A DNA stretch of 64,000 nucleotides. It comes from Mycobacterium sp. Its GTDB lineage: Bacteria; Actinomycetota; Actinomycetes; Mycobacteriales; Mycobacteriaceae. The notes beneath the pieces were generated by a model. That model was not told the DNA's origin, did not search any database, and saw only the letters and a list, made by a program, of their open reading frames with translations. This document shows, piece by piece, positions 16,705-24,807 of the stretch; position 1 is the stretch's first letter, and every line of letters starts with the position of its first letter. The stretch spans positions 1 to 64,000 of the forward strand of contig NZ_JAOPWB010000323.1 of NCBI RefSeq assembly GCF_025965855.1. Direction: 5' to 3'. The position numbers and the translations under genes are program-made.

Positions 16705-17661
16705 GTGTACGCGATAGAGGTCGAGCAAACCGGCGGTCCGGAGGTCCTTTCTTACGTCGAAAAGCCGCGGCCCTCCCCCGGGCCCGGCGAGGTGTTGATC
16801 AAAGCCGAGGCGATCGGCATCAACTTTGTCGACACGTATTTCCGGTCGGGGCTGTATCCGCATGAACTGCCGTTCGTCCTCGGCGCCGAAGTTGCCGGCA
16901 CCGTCGCCGCGGTAGGAGACGGCGTGACCGCGTTGCGCCCGGGTTCCAGGGTCGCGACTGCGGATGCCGTCGGCGCCTACGCCGAATACTGTGTCGCCCC
17001 AGCCGATGTCGTGGCGTCGGTGCCGGATGCGGTGGCTGCCGACGTCGCCGCGGCGACCATCCTCAAGGGTATGACGGCCCACTTGCTAATCAAGTCGGTG
17101 TATCCCGTGCAGCCTGGCGACATAGTCTTGCTGTATGCGGGGGCCGGTGGGGTGGAGCTGATACTGACGCAGTGGGCGACCAGCGTCGGGGTCCGGGTCA
17201 TCACGACGGCCTCTACGGCGCACAAGGCGCAGCTGTCCCGCCGGGCCGGCGCGGCGGAGGTGCTCGACTATCCCGATGACCCTGACCAGTTCGGGGCAAG
17301 CGTGCGCGAGCTCACCGGCGGCGAAGGCGTCCCCGCTGTCTACGACGGCGTCGGAAAGTCCACGTTCGACGCCAGCCTCGCCAGCCTGGCGGTCTGCGGC
17401 AAGCTTGTGCTGTTCCGAGCGGCCAGCGGACCGGTGCCCCCGGTGGACCCCCAGCGCCTCAACGCGGCGGGCTCGGTGTATCTGACCCGCCCGTCGCGGC
17501 CGCATTTCATGCGCACACGCGACGAGTTCACCTGGCGCACAAGCCAACTGTTCCACGCGATCGCCGCCGGCGCCATCACGGTCACCGTAAGCGCGCGCTA
17601 CCCGCTCGCGGACGCGGCCCAAGCCCACCGCGACCTTCAGGGCCGCAAGAGGGTCGGCTAG
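16705..17661 (+). CDS. NADPH:quinone oxidoreductase with premature stop near the C-terminus
   Basis: A 318-residue zeta-crystallin-type quinone reductase: YAIEVEQTGGPEVLSYVEKP, then AIGINFVDTYFRSGLYPHEL, then LKGMTAHLLIKSVYPVQPGD and the Rossmann loop YAGAGGVELILTQW. It resembles mycobacterial Rv1454c (qor). The usual GVGL loop reads GVEL. The protein stops at RKRVG (TAG 17659-17661), but the same frame continues VVLTP to TAA at 17677-17679, which is the normal family ending, so one codon has become a stop. GTG 16705 is chosen by similarity; the frame extends upstream to 16654. Confidence 0.85.
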   Translation: MYAIEVEQTGGPEVLSYVEKPRPSPGPGEVLIKAEAIGINFVDTYFRSGLYPHELPFVLGAEVAGTVAAVGDGVTALRPGSRVATADAVGAYAEYCVAPADVVASVPDAVAADVAAATILKGMTAHLLIKSVYPVQPGDIVLLYAGAGGVELILTQWATSVGVRVITTASTAHKAQLSRRAGAAEVLDYPDDPDQFGASVRELTGGEGVPAVYDGVGKSTFDASLASLAVCGKLVLFRAASGPVPPVDPQRLNAAGSVYLTRPSRPHFMRTRDEFTWRTSQLFHAIAAGAITVTVSARYPLADAAQAHRDLQGRKRVG

Positions 17662-17685
17662 GTCGTGCTCACGCCCTAACTCGCG

Positions 17686-18924
17686 CTAAGCGGCATCGGG
17701 GTTTTCCAGGACGACGGCGACGGCTTGTCCGGAGCCGATGCACACCCCGATAGCGCCATAGCGCGCGTGGCGTTCGCGCAGTTCGGTCGCCAGTGTCAGC
17801 ACGTAGCGGGAGCCGGTAGCGCCGAACGGATGCCCGATGGCCACCGCCCCACCATTGGGTGTGAGCTTGTTGTCGGGAATGGTGAAGCCGCCGAGCTGAT
17901 TTGGAAGTTCCCGAAGCACGCCGAGAGCCTGCGCGCTGAATGCCTCGTGGACTTCCCACACGTCGATCTGCTCGGGCGTCAGGCCGGCCCGCTTGATCGC
18001 CAGCGGCAACGCCCACGCCGGGGCCAGCCCCATGATCAGCGGGTCGAGCGCGTACACGGCTGAGGACACCACGCGCGCCAACGGATTGACGCCGAGCTCA
18101 GCGGCGCGCTCCGCCGACGCAAGCACGACCGCACTGGCGCCGTCGCTGAGTGGTGTGGAGTTGGCAGCGGTCATCTGGGTGGTGCCGGCTTGTACCGGCA
18201 ACGCCGCCAGCTGCTCGGCGGTGGTGTCGTCGCGGATGAACTCGTCGTGCTCGACCTTGCGCGCCGGCGTTTTTTTCGTCGCCGCGATCGGCACCGGCAT
18301 GATCTCTTTGGCGAGTCGCCCCGAATCACGGGCGGCCCTGGCGTGTTGCTGCGAGCGTAGCGCGAAGGCATCGATCTCCTCTCGCGTCAGACCGTAGCGA
18401 TCGGCCACGTTCTGCGCGGTCTCGATCATGGAAATGTAGGCGTTGCGCCCCAACAGTTTTGGATTCGGCGGGCCGCCAGCACCCGCCCACATGGTGTCGA
18501 GCAGAATCACCGGTCCGCGTGGGGAAAACGGCGCGTCGCCCTTCATGTATGCCCACCCGGAACGCGACATCGACTCCACCCCGCACGCGATGCCCACACC
18601 CAGGTCGCCCGCCTTGATGGCATGGGCCAACTGGACGGTCGCGCTCAACGACGACGCGCAGAACCGGTTGATCGTCGCTCCGGCGACGCTGTCGGGGAAT
18701 CCGGCCGCCAGCGCCGCCCAGCGCGCCACGTCCCCCAGCCCCTCGTGCGCTGGGTTGACGCAGCCTGCGACGACGTCCTCGATCTGGTCCCGCTCGACGC
18801 CGACGCGTTCACACGCGCCCGTCATCGCCAACCCGAGCAGATCGTCGAGCCGGATATGCGATAGCGAACCGCCGTATCGGGTAAATGGGGTGCGCACACC
18901 GCCGAGCACAAACGCCTCTGTCAT
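17686..18924 (-). CDS. thiolase family acetyl-CoA acyltransferase
   Basis: A 412-residue thiolase with all three signatures: the acyl-accepting cysteine in INRFCASSLSATVQLAHAI, the GHPFGATGSRYVLTLA block and the second cysteine in IGVCIGSGQAV. HEAFSAQAL supplies the active-site His. Start at ATG 18924 follows GGAG by seven bases. It is the last gene of the LAL-SRPBCC-LLM-thiolase series. Whether it cleaves or condenses acyl chains cannot be told from sequence. Confidence 0.92.
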   Translation of the reverse strand: MTEAFVLGGVRTPFTRYGGSLSHIRLDDLLGLAMTGACERVGVERDQIEDVVAGCVNPAHEGLGDVARWAALAAGFPDSVAGATINRFCASSLSATVQLAHAIKAGDLGVGIACGVESMSRSGWAYMKGDAPFSPRGPVILLDTMWAGAGGPPNPKLLGRNAYISMIETAQNVADRYGLTREEIDAFALRSQQHARAARDSGRLAKEIMPVPIAATKKTPARKVEHDEFIRDDTTAEQLAALPVQAGTTQMTAANSTPLSDGASAVVLASAERAAELGVNPLARVVSSAVYALDPLIMGLAPAWALPLAIKRAGLTPEQIDVWEVHEAFSAQALGVLRELPNQLGGFTIPDNKLTPNGGAVAIGHPFGATGSRYVLTLATELRERHARYGAIGVCIGSGQAVAVVLENPDAA

Positions 18925-18940
18925 CGTCGACTCCCAAATA

Positions 18941-19996
18941 TCACTGAGAACTGATTTCACGCACGATCTCGATCGCCCTGCCCAAGGTGGACAGCCGGGC
19001 GTCGACGGTGTCGCCCGCCGGATAGAGCCGGACGGTGTCAACACCGGCATCGCGCCAGACCGACAACCGTTGCCGCACCATGGATTCAGTGCCGATCAAT
19101 GTGGTGGCCAGAACCATGTCGTCGGTCACCAGGTCCACCGCGCCCTCGCGGGCGCCCGACTGCCAGCGCTCACGAACCTCGGCAGCGACGTCTGCCCAGC
19201 CCTGACGGCTATAGGCCTGGTTGTAGAAGTTGGTCGACGCCGACCCCATCCCTCCCAGGCTGAAGGCGAGTTCCTTCTTGCGGCTACCGACCATGAGCCG
19301 CAAAGCATCCTCATCGGACGCGAAGGCCACCTCAGCGCCCTGACAGATATCGAGGTCGTCGCGGCTGCGCCCGGCGCGGGCCAGCCCTTCCTCCAAATAG
19401 ATGAAGTAGGCGGCGTCGGCGCCTTCGGGCACGAAACTGGTGCCAAGCCAACCTTCGGCGATTTCGCCGGTCAACCGCAGCATGGCCGGCGACAGCGTCG
19501 CGAGGTAGATCGGGATCTGGTGTTCCGCGCGCATCGACAACTTCATCGGAACGGCATCCCCGGCGGGCCAGGGAATCTGGAACTCGCGACCCTGGTACGA
19601 GATCTTCCCGCCATCAACCACTTGGCGCACGATATCGACCGTTTCCCTAAGACGAGACAGGGGGCGCGCAAACGAAACCCCGTGCAGCCCTTCGATGACC
19701 TGTGGACCGGACGCACCGAGGCCGAGCAGAAACCGTCCGCCGGACAGGTTCGACAGCGTGATCGCGGCCTGCGCCACCGCAACTGGCGTTCGAGTCCCGA
19801 CTTGAATGACCCCGGAACCGAGCAGAATGTGATCGGTACATGCCGCGTAGTAGCCCAGCGCCGACGGCGCATCCGACCCCCAGGCCTCGGCTACCCACAA
19901 CACGTCCAGCCCCAGCTTCTCGGCTTCGACGGCGAAGTCTCGTTGCTGCGACCAGCGATCGAAGCTGGCGGCCTCAACCGTCGTGGCGGTGCGCAT
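18941..19996 (-). CDS. LLM class F420-dependent oxidoreductase
   Basis: A 351-residue luciferase-like monooxygenase-fold protein. It has AEKLGLDVLWVAEAWGSDAP and GVIQVGTRTPVAVAQAAITL in the N-terminal half, and GGRFLLGLGASGPQVIEGLHG, the strand-loop typical of F420-dependent members. Its start overlaps the stop of the SRPBCC gene (TAATG) and it ends 16 bases before the thiolase start, so the three form an operon. Substrate unknown. Confidence 0.9.
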   Translation of the reverse strand: MRTATTVEAASFDRWSQQRDFAVEAEKLGLDVLWVAEAWGSDAPSALGYYAACTDHILLGSGVIQVGTRTPVAVAQAAITLSNLSGGRFLLGLGASGPQVIEGLHGVSFARPLSRLRETVDIVRQVVDGGKISYQGREFQIPWPAGDAVPMKLSMRAEHQIPIYLATLSPAMLRLTGEIAEGWLGTSFVPEGADAAYFIYLEEGLARAGRSRDDLDICQGAEVAFASDEDALRLMVGSRKKELAFSLGGMGSASTNFYNQAYSRQGWADVAAEVRERWQSGAREGAVDLVTDDMVLATTLIGTESMVRQRLSVWRDAGVDTVRLYPAGDTVDARLSTLGRAIEIVREISSQ

Positions 19997-20502
19997 TAGT
20001 CTTCAGCCAGTTTCTTGATGTGGGCCAGGGTGGCGGTCATGTTCTGTTCGAACTCGCGCATCCGTACGAACACGATCTTCTGTTCCTTTTCCGGTATGCG
20101 ATCGATCGCGAACGACAGCCCGGAGCGCGCGGGACCCATCTGCATCCACTCCGACAACTCCGTTCCACCGTTCTTGGGCTCAAGCCGGAAACGCCAGATC
20201 GCGGTCGGGTTCGCCGGGTCTTCGACGGCCCAGGCGAACACCCGCTCGGGCTCGCACTCGATCACGTGCGATGTGGTTGCCCATTCGCCCAGCGCTTCGT
20301 GCTTGCTGCGTCCGACGAACTTGGCCCCGACCGCGGGCTCGGTGGCTCCGTCGAGCCATTCGATCGATTGCAGTTCCTGGCTCATCGTCGGCATCAGCTC
20401 GATGTCGGACACGAACTCCCACACCCGCCGCGGTGACGCACCGATCCACGTCTGCACCTGCACGGTCGGTTTATCCGCGTAGCGCACACCTGTCCACTCC
20501 AC
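19996..20502 (-). CDS. SRPBCC family protein (polyketide cyclase-like)
   Basis: A 168-residue START/Bet v1-fold protein: VQVQTWIGASPRRVWEFVSD, FVGRSKHEALGEWATTSHVI, then a long C-terminal helix (VRMREFEQNMTATLAHIKKL). Such proteins bind hydrophobic ligands or act as cyclases and hydratases. It is located between the LuxR-type ATPase (15 bases upstream) and the LLM gene (overlapping), which suggests it carries or modifies the LLM substrate. Confidence 0.85.
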   Translation of the reverse strand: MEWTGVRYADKPTVQVQTWIGASPRRVWEFVSDIELMPTMSQELQSIEWLDGATEPAVGAKFVGRSKHEALGEWATTSHVIECEPERVFAWAVEDPANPTAIWRFRLEPKNGGTELSEWMQMGPARSGLSFAIDRIPEKEQKIVFVRMREFEQNMTATLAHIKKLAED

Positions 20503-20517
20503 CGTCCGCTACCTCCG

Positions 20518-23256
20518 TTAGTTCAGTTCACCACGTTCGCGTAGTGCATTGGCCAACTGCACCCGCGACTGGACCCCGAGCTTCGAATATGCCGAACGAA
20601 GGTGGGTACCTACCGTATTCACTGATATGCCAAGCGCTTTGGCAGCGGATTTGTCGGTGCAGCCGTCGGCGATCAAATACACCACCCGCCGTTCGCGCTC
20701 GGTCAGTGACTGAGGCTGCGACCCGCCGTGATCGCTGACCCACTTTGCGCGCCGGACGCCCGCTTGCCTCATGACGCGTTGAACCGTTGCCCTGCGCGCA
20801 AACGCACCCATGCGGTCGTAGACGTCCCAGGCGGCGTCCAGTTGCTGCAGGGCAGCGTCGCGTTGGCCGGCTTCCAGCAGCATGGTGCCGTAGCCTTCCG
20901 TCCCTGCGGCCCGCAATCCACGTCGCGGACTGTGCTGTAAGACTTTTACCGACTCGGCCACCATGGCCATGTCGCGGTTGAACAGCCCACGCATGTTCAA
21001 TGCCAACCCGGTCAGCGTGGCGACGTCGGGGTTGCGCTGCGCGCCTTCTTCGGCAATCTCAATGGTACGCTCGGCAAAATCTGCTGCACCGCATGCCATT
21101 CCAACTTCAAAGAGGATCGTCATCCAGCAGGGCCACCACGCCCAGTAGCTGCGTGACGGGTAAGGCGCCGCGAGCAGCCGCGACAGCGTTTGGCGGCTAC
21201 CGTCGAGGTCACCCTGGAGCGCCGCTAGCCAGCCCTGCGTGAATGTCACCCCAGGGTGGCCGCTGGCCTGTCCGCCCGTGAGGTCGACAGCCAGCCCGAG
21301 TCGTTGCGCGGCCAACGCCGCCTCGCCGCGTAGCAACGCACTGAAAGCGCGTATCAGGGTGCCCTCCACGACGTGCACGGTGGTGCCTATTACCTGCCCG
21401 AGTTCGACGACGGCCTCTGCGAGCTGATCAGCCTCGCGCAGCTGGCCGAGGTTGTAGTGCTGTTTGGCTTGGGCAAACAACAGGTCGGGCACCAACGATT
21501 CAGCCTTGCCGTGGCTATCCTCGGCTGCGGCATCGAGGAGTATTTGGGCGTCGTGGTAGCGATCGAGAAGTTGCAGCTCCATGATCTCCTCGGCGAGGTA
21601 GGAATTCCCAGTCACAGATCGCAGTTCACGGAAATGCTTCAGCGCCAGCTGATGTCGGCGCTGAGCGTGGGCGGCTTCACCGGCAGCCTGCAATGCCAAG
21701 GCGAGCGCATCACCGTCGTGTGATGCCCTTGCTTGCGACAGCGCGGCATCAGCCTGCTCGGCAGCCGCGTCCGCGCCCACGGTACGGGTGGCCGCCAAGG
21801 CGCGCGTCGCCTCAAAGCGCGCGGCCAGATCGCGCCGCCCGGTGGTCAGGGCGAGAGTGCGCTCGGCGCGATCGTTCAGGTCCGAGAAGCGTCCGTTGAG
21901 CCACAGCGCTTTCACGGCGTGGATTTGGATCCGGCCAATCGTGTCGACATCGTCGATGGTGGCTAGCAGCCGGTCGGCCACCGCGATCGTGTCGTTGGCG
22001 CGCTGTGCGCGCGACAGCACCGACACCGCTCGTTCGCCCAGCTCCAACCAGTGTGGATGACCGGGACGCATCGTCCGGAATGCTTGCAGCGCAAGCCCGG
22101 CGGCGTCGACAGCGCTCGTGGTGACCAGTGCCTCTGCACCGGCAATCATGATCCGGGCGTTGGATTCGTCACCGACGACCGCGGCCGCGCGCGCGTGGGT
22201 GGCAGCCAGCACCGGATCTATCGCGGATTCCACGAGGTGTCGTGCCAATCGCGCATGAAGGTGGCGCCGTTTCTCCGGGGAGACAACTTCGTAGACGGCC
22301 TGCCTGACGAGGTCGTGACCGAAGCTCAGTTCGACGCCGGTGGACAACAGCAACCCCGTCGAGATCGCCGAGGCGATGGGGTCGTTGTGCCGTTGTCCCG
22401 GCGTCGTGTCGCACAGCCTGGGCAGTTCGCTGATTGGTACCGCGCGCCCGGCGGTGGCGATGGCTTCGATGATTTCCCGTCCGCTGCTCGACACGTCGGC
22501 CAGCCGTTGATACACGGCGGTGCGAAACTCAGCCGGAATTTCATCATCGCGGCCTGTCTCGCCGCGATGGGCCGCGCTGTCAATGATTTGAATGGCCCAC
22601 AACGGATTACCGCCGGTGGCGTCAAGTACCTCGTCGATGCGACTGCTAACACTGTTCCCGAGGCGATCCCGGGCGATCTCGGCGATCACGCTCCGCGGCA
22701 ACGGGTCCAGCCGGATATGCTCGACGCCAACGGTATCCGCGGCGCTGACGGTCAGACCGGGGTCGTCGCCGCGACCGGCCAGCACCCACACCACGGGCCT
22801 GCCGGCCAGTCGAGAGATCAAAGAACGCAACGCATATCGGCTGAGCCGGTCCGCCCACTGCACGTCGTCGACGGCGATCATCACGCGATGGCTAGCCGCT
22901 AACCTCTCGAGGTGTTCGGCGGTGCGATCGACCAGTACCAGCGGCTCGCCGGCGAGCCCGGCGATGTCGTGGAATTCGGCTGCAGTGAGAAGCGGATCCC
23001 GTCCGGTGCGCAGCAGCCCGATGACCGGTGCGCCAGGAGAGGCCTGCTCGATTTCGTCGCATTTGCTTCGGGCGACTCGGATGCGGCTGTGGGTTGCTTG
23101 ACGGCAGATCTCCGACAGCAGCGCGGTCTTACCGATCCCGGGCTCACCGGTGATCAGCACCACCCCGCTGGCTCCGTGCACACGGGTGCGGCGGACGATA
23201 CCGAGGGCTCTGGCCAGCTCCTGATCGCGGCCGCGCACCGGCCCATAGGGTCTCAT
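20518..23256 (-). CDS. LAL-type LuxR family ATPase regulator
   Basis: A 912-residue regulator. The N-terminal AAA ATPase has Walker A (ITGEPGIGKTALLSEI) and Walker B (VMIAVDDVQWAD). A long helical repeat region follows (TPR-like, residues about 330-830). The C-terminal LuxR helix-turn-helix is ERERRVVYLIADGCTDKSAA then LGISVNTVGTHLRSAYSKLG. AAAGGGTG upstream supports the ATG at 23256. LAL proteins activate nearby operons on small-molecule or ATP signals; the SRPBCC-LLM-thiolase genes directly downstream are the obvious targets. Confidence 0.93.
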   Translation of the reverse strand: MRPYGPVRGRDQELARALGIVRRTRVHGASGVVLITGEPGIGKTALLSEICRQATHSRIRVARSKCDEIEQASPGAPVIGLLRTGRDPLLTAAEFHDIAGLAGEPLVLVDRTAEHLERLAASHRVMIAVDDVQWADRLSRYALRSLISRLAGRPVVWVLAGRGDDPGLTVSAADTVGVEHIRLDPLPRSVIAEIARDRLGNSVSSRIDEVLDATGGNPLWAIQIIDSAAHRGETGRDDEIPAEFRTAVYQRLADVSSSGREIIEAIATAGRAVPISELPRLCDTTPGQRHNDPIASAISTGLLLSTGVELSFGHDLVRQAVYEVVSPEKRRHLHARLARHLVESAIDPVLAATHARAAAVVGDESNARIMIAGAEALVTTSAVDAAGLALQAFRTMRPGHPHWLELGERAVSVLSRAQRANDTIAVADRLLATIDDVDTIGRIQIHAVKALWLNGRFSDLNDRAERTLALTTGRRDLAARFEATRALAATRTVGADAAAEQADAALSQARASHDGDALALALQAAGEAAHAQRRHQLALKHFRELRSVTGNSYLAEEIMELQLLDRYHDAQILLDAAAEDSHGKAESLVPDLLFAQAKQHYNLGQLREADQLAEAVVELGQVIGTTVHVVEGTLIRAFSALLRGEAALAAQRLGLAVDLTGGQASGHPGVTFTQGWLAALQGDLDGSRQTLSRLLAAPYPSRSYWAWWPCWMTILFEVGMACGAADFAERTIEIAEEGAQRNPDVATLTGLALNMRGLFNRDMAMVAESVKVLQHSPRRGLRAAGTEGYGTMLLEAGQRDAALQQLDAAWDVYDRMGAFARRATVQRVMRQAGVRRAKWVSDHGGSQPQSLTERERRVVYLIADGCTDKSAAKALGISVNTVGTHLRSAYSKLGVQSRVQLANALRERGELN

Positions 23257-23297
23257 CAGGCACCCTTTCGACCCCGTCGGCGTGGCGACGACGTTTG

Positions 23298-23312
23298 CTC
23301 CCCCCGGGGGAG
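23298..23312. promoter_or_regulatory. loopless 7-bp palindrome upstream of the LAL gene
   Basis: CTCCCCC-C-GGGGGAG lies 42 bases before the LAL start and just after the HxlR stop. With only one central base it is a poor terminator but a reasonable protein-binding site. No binding factor is known. Confidence 0.35.
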
Positions 23313-23317
23313 ACGGC

Positions 23318-23794
23318 TCATGAGCGGTTGCCGCGATGCATGATCAGGCCGCGGCCGACGACCGGCTCGGTGTCGCGGGCATTGATGTCTTCGCCGCATT
23401 CTGAACACACCACGCGGACACCCACGCGGTGCCCACAGGGCTTGTGCAGCAGGTCAACTGGCGGGGCCGCAAGACCGGTCCACTCGTTACCCCATTGCAT
23501 CAGGGCGACGTAGACGGGAAACAAGGCCCGGCCCTTGGCGGTCAGCCGGTACTCGTTGAGATCGCGCGTGGTGTGCTCGGCGTAGGGTCGACGCTCGAGA
23601 ATGCCGTGGGCGACGAGCCAGTTGAGGCGGTCGGTGAGCACGTTGCGGGCCAAACCGATGCCCCGCTGGTAGTCCTCGAACCGCCGGGCGCCGTTGAACG
23701 CCTGGCGCAAGATCACCCACACCCACCGTTCACCGACGATGGCCGCAGAACGCGCGACCGCGCAGTTCTCGTCGAGCAAATCCGTGTGTCTCAC
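23318..23794 (-). CDS. HxlR family transcriptional regulator
   Basis: A 158-residue winged-helix protein: NCAVARSAAIVGERWVWVIL, RRFEDYQRGIGLARNVLTDR, then ILERRPYAEHTTRDLNEYRL, which is the HxlR pattern with its N-terminal cysteine. The C-terminal extension has a zinc-ribbon-like set (HKPCGHRVG and VVCSECGED). It starts at GTG with only a weak ribosome site. It follows the SDR gene by 45 bases on the same strand. HxlR regulators sense aldehydes, quinones or thiol stress; its target here is probably the SDR promoter. Confidence 0.9.
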   Translation of the reverse strand: MRHTDLLDENCAVARSAAIVGERWVWVILRQAFNGARRFEDYQRGIGLARNVLTDRLNWLVAHGILERRPYAEHTTRDLNEYRLTAKGRALFPVYVALMQWGNEWTGLAAPPVDLLHKPCGHRVGVRVVCSECGEDINARDTEPVVGRGLIMHRGNRS

Positions 23795-23839
23795 AGCTAG
23801 CAGGATAACCCCTGATCTCGTCGCTTTTCAAAACTTGGA

Positions 23840-24607
23840 TTACGAGACGGTGAGTCCGCCGTCGACCACCAGCGTGGTGCCGGTGACGTAGGCGGCGGCG
23901 GGGCTTGCAAGGAACACCAGCGCCGCGGCAAGCTCCTGCGGATCTCCCGGCCGCCCGGCGGGCACGCGCGGCAGTTGGCTGTCGATGTAGCCCTCGGGGA
24001 ACTCATCCGTCATTTCCGATGGGAAGAAGCCCGGAGCCAGCGCATTGACGCGGATGCCCTTACGACCGGTCCACTGCACGGCCAGGTCCCGGGTCAGGCC
24101 AGTCACGCCGGCCTTGCTCGCCGAATAGGCCGCCTGGGGCAGCCTGCCGCTGGTCAGCGCGACGACGCTGGCGACGTTGATGATCGAGCTGCCCGGTTTC
24201 ATGACACGGCCACAGGCTTGGGCCATCCAATAGGACCCGTTGAGATTGATGTCGATAACCTCACGGAACTGCTCGGGTGTTTCGCGTGTCGCCGGTACGG
24301 CGGTGCCCTTGCCGGCATTGTTGACGAGCACGTCGACGTGGCCGAACTCGGTCATCGCCGCGTCGACCACGCTCTGTGCGTCCTCGGGGCGTGCGACGTC
24401 CGCCGTGACCGTTAGCGCGCGCCGGCCCCGTTCCTCGACTTGGGCGCGAGTCTGCTCGAGGCGATCGCTGCGGCGCGCGGCCAGCACTAGGTCGGCGCCC
24501 GCCTCGGCAAGCGCCTCGGCGAACGCGATACCCAGCCCGGACGACGCCCCGGTGACGATTGCCACCTTCTTGTCGAGCCGAAAGAGGTCGAGAACCGTCG
24601 TCGTCAT
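23840..24607 (-). CDS. SDR family oxidoreductase
   Basis: A 255-residue classical short-chain dehydrogenase: VAIVTGASSGLGIAFAEAL (TGxxxGxG), DVLVNNAGKGT, INVASVVALTSG, and the YSASK catalytic pair in AYSASKAGVTGLTRDLAVQW. GYVTG-type ending VTGTTLVVDGGLTV is present. AAAGGA seven bases before the ATG supports the start. It is divergent from the acyl-CoA dehydrogenase and likely shares a transcript with the HxlR gene downstream. Substrate unknown. Confidence 0.92.
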   Translation of the reverse strand: MTTTVLDLFRLDKKVAIVTGASSGLGIAFAEALAEAGADLVLAARRSDRLEQTRAQVEERGRRALTVTADVARPEDAQSVVDAAMTEFGHVDVLVNNAGKGTAVPATRETPEQFREVIDINLNGSYWMAQACGRVMKPGSSIINVASVVALTSGRLPQAAYSASKAGVTGLTRDLAVQWTGRKGIRVNALAPGFFPSEMTDEFPEGYIDSQLPRVPAGRPGDPQELAAALVFLASPAAAYVTGTTLVVDGGLTVS

Positions 24608-24713
24608 CTGGTTGTCCTTTCATGAGAGGCAGAGTCGCTTCCGAATCTTAGTTGCAATTTACTACTAGCGGTGTACCGTGTGAAGCCATCCCAATGGCTG
24701 CCGCAGGAGGCCA

Positions 24714-24797
24714 GTGTTGACCCAGTTGAGCCGTCCTCCGAAGCCGGGAAAGTCGCGGGCAAGGACCGTGAGGCAGCCCGCTACATCGGTCCAATAG
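24714..24797 (+). CDS. possible leader peptide upstream of the acyl-CoA dehydrogenase
   Basis: AGGAGG at 24705-24710 is the best ribosome site in this gap, yet it serves a 27-residue frame (GTG 24714 or TTG 24717) rich in Pro, Arg and Lys that ends at TAG 24795-24797. The dehydrogenase ATG follows ten bases later with only a weak site of its own. A nine-codon frame (ATG 24694 to TGA 24718-24720) overlaps it. Reinitiation after the leader would explain the arrangement. It could be chance. Confidence 0.3.
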   Translation: MLTQLSRPPKPGKSRARTVRQPATSVQ

Positions 24798-24807
24798 TTA
24801 GGTCCTC

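Noticed and set aside
18443-19999. Plus-strand frame of 518 codons over the thiolase and LLM genes.
   Set aside because: It spans two well-supported minus-strand genes and their junction and has no motif.
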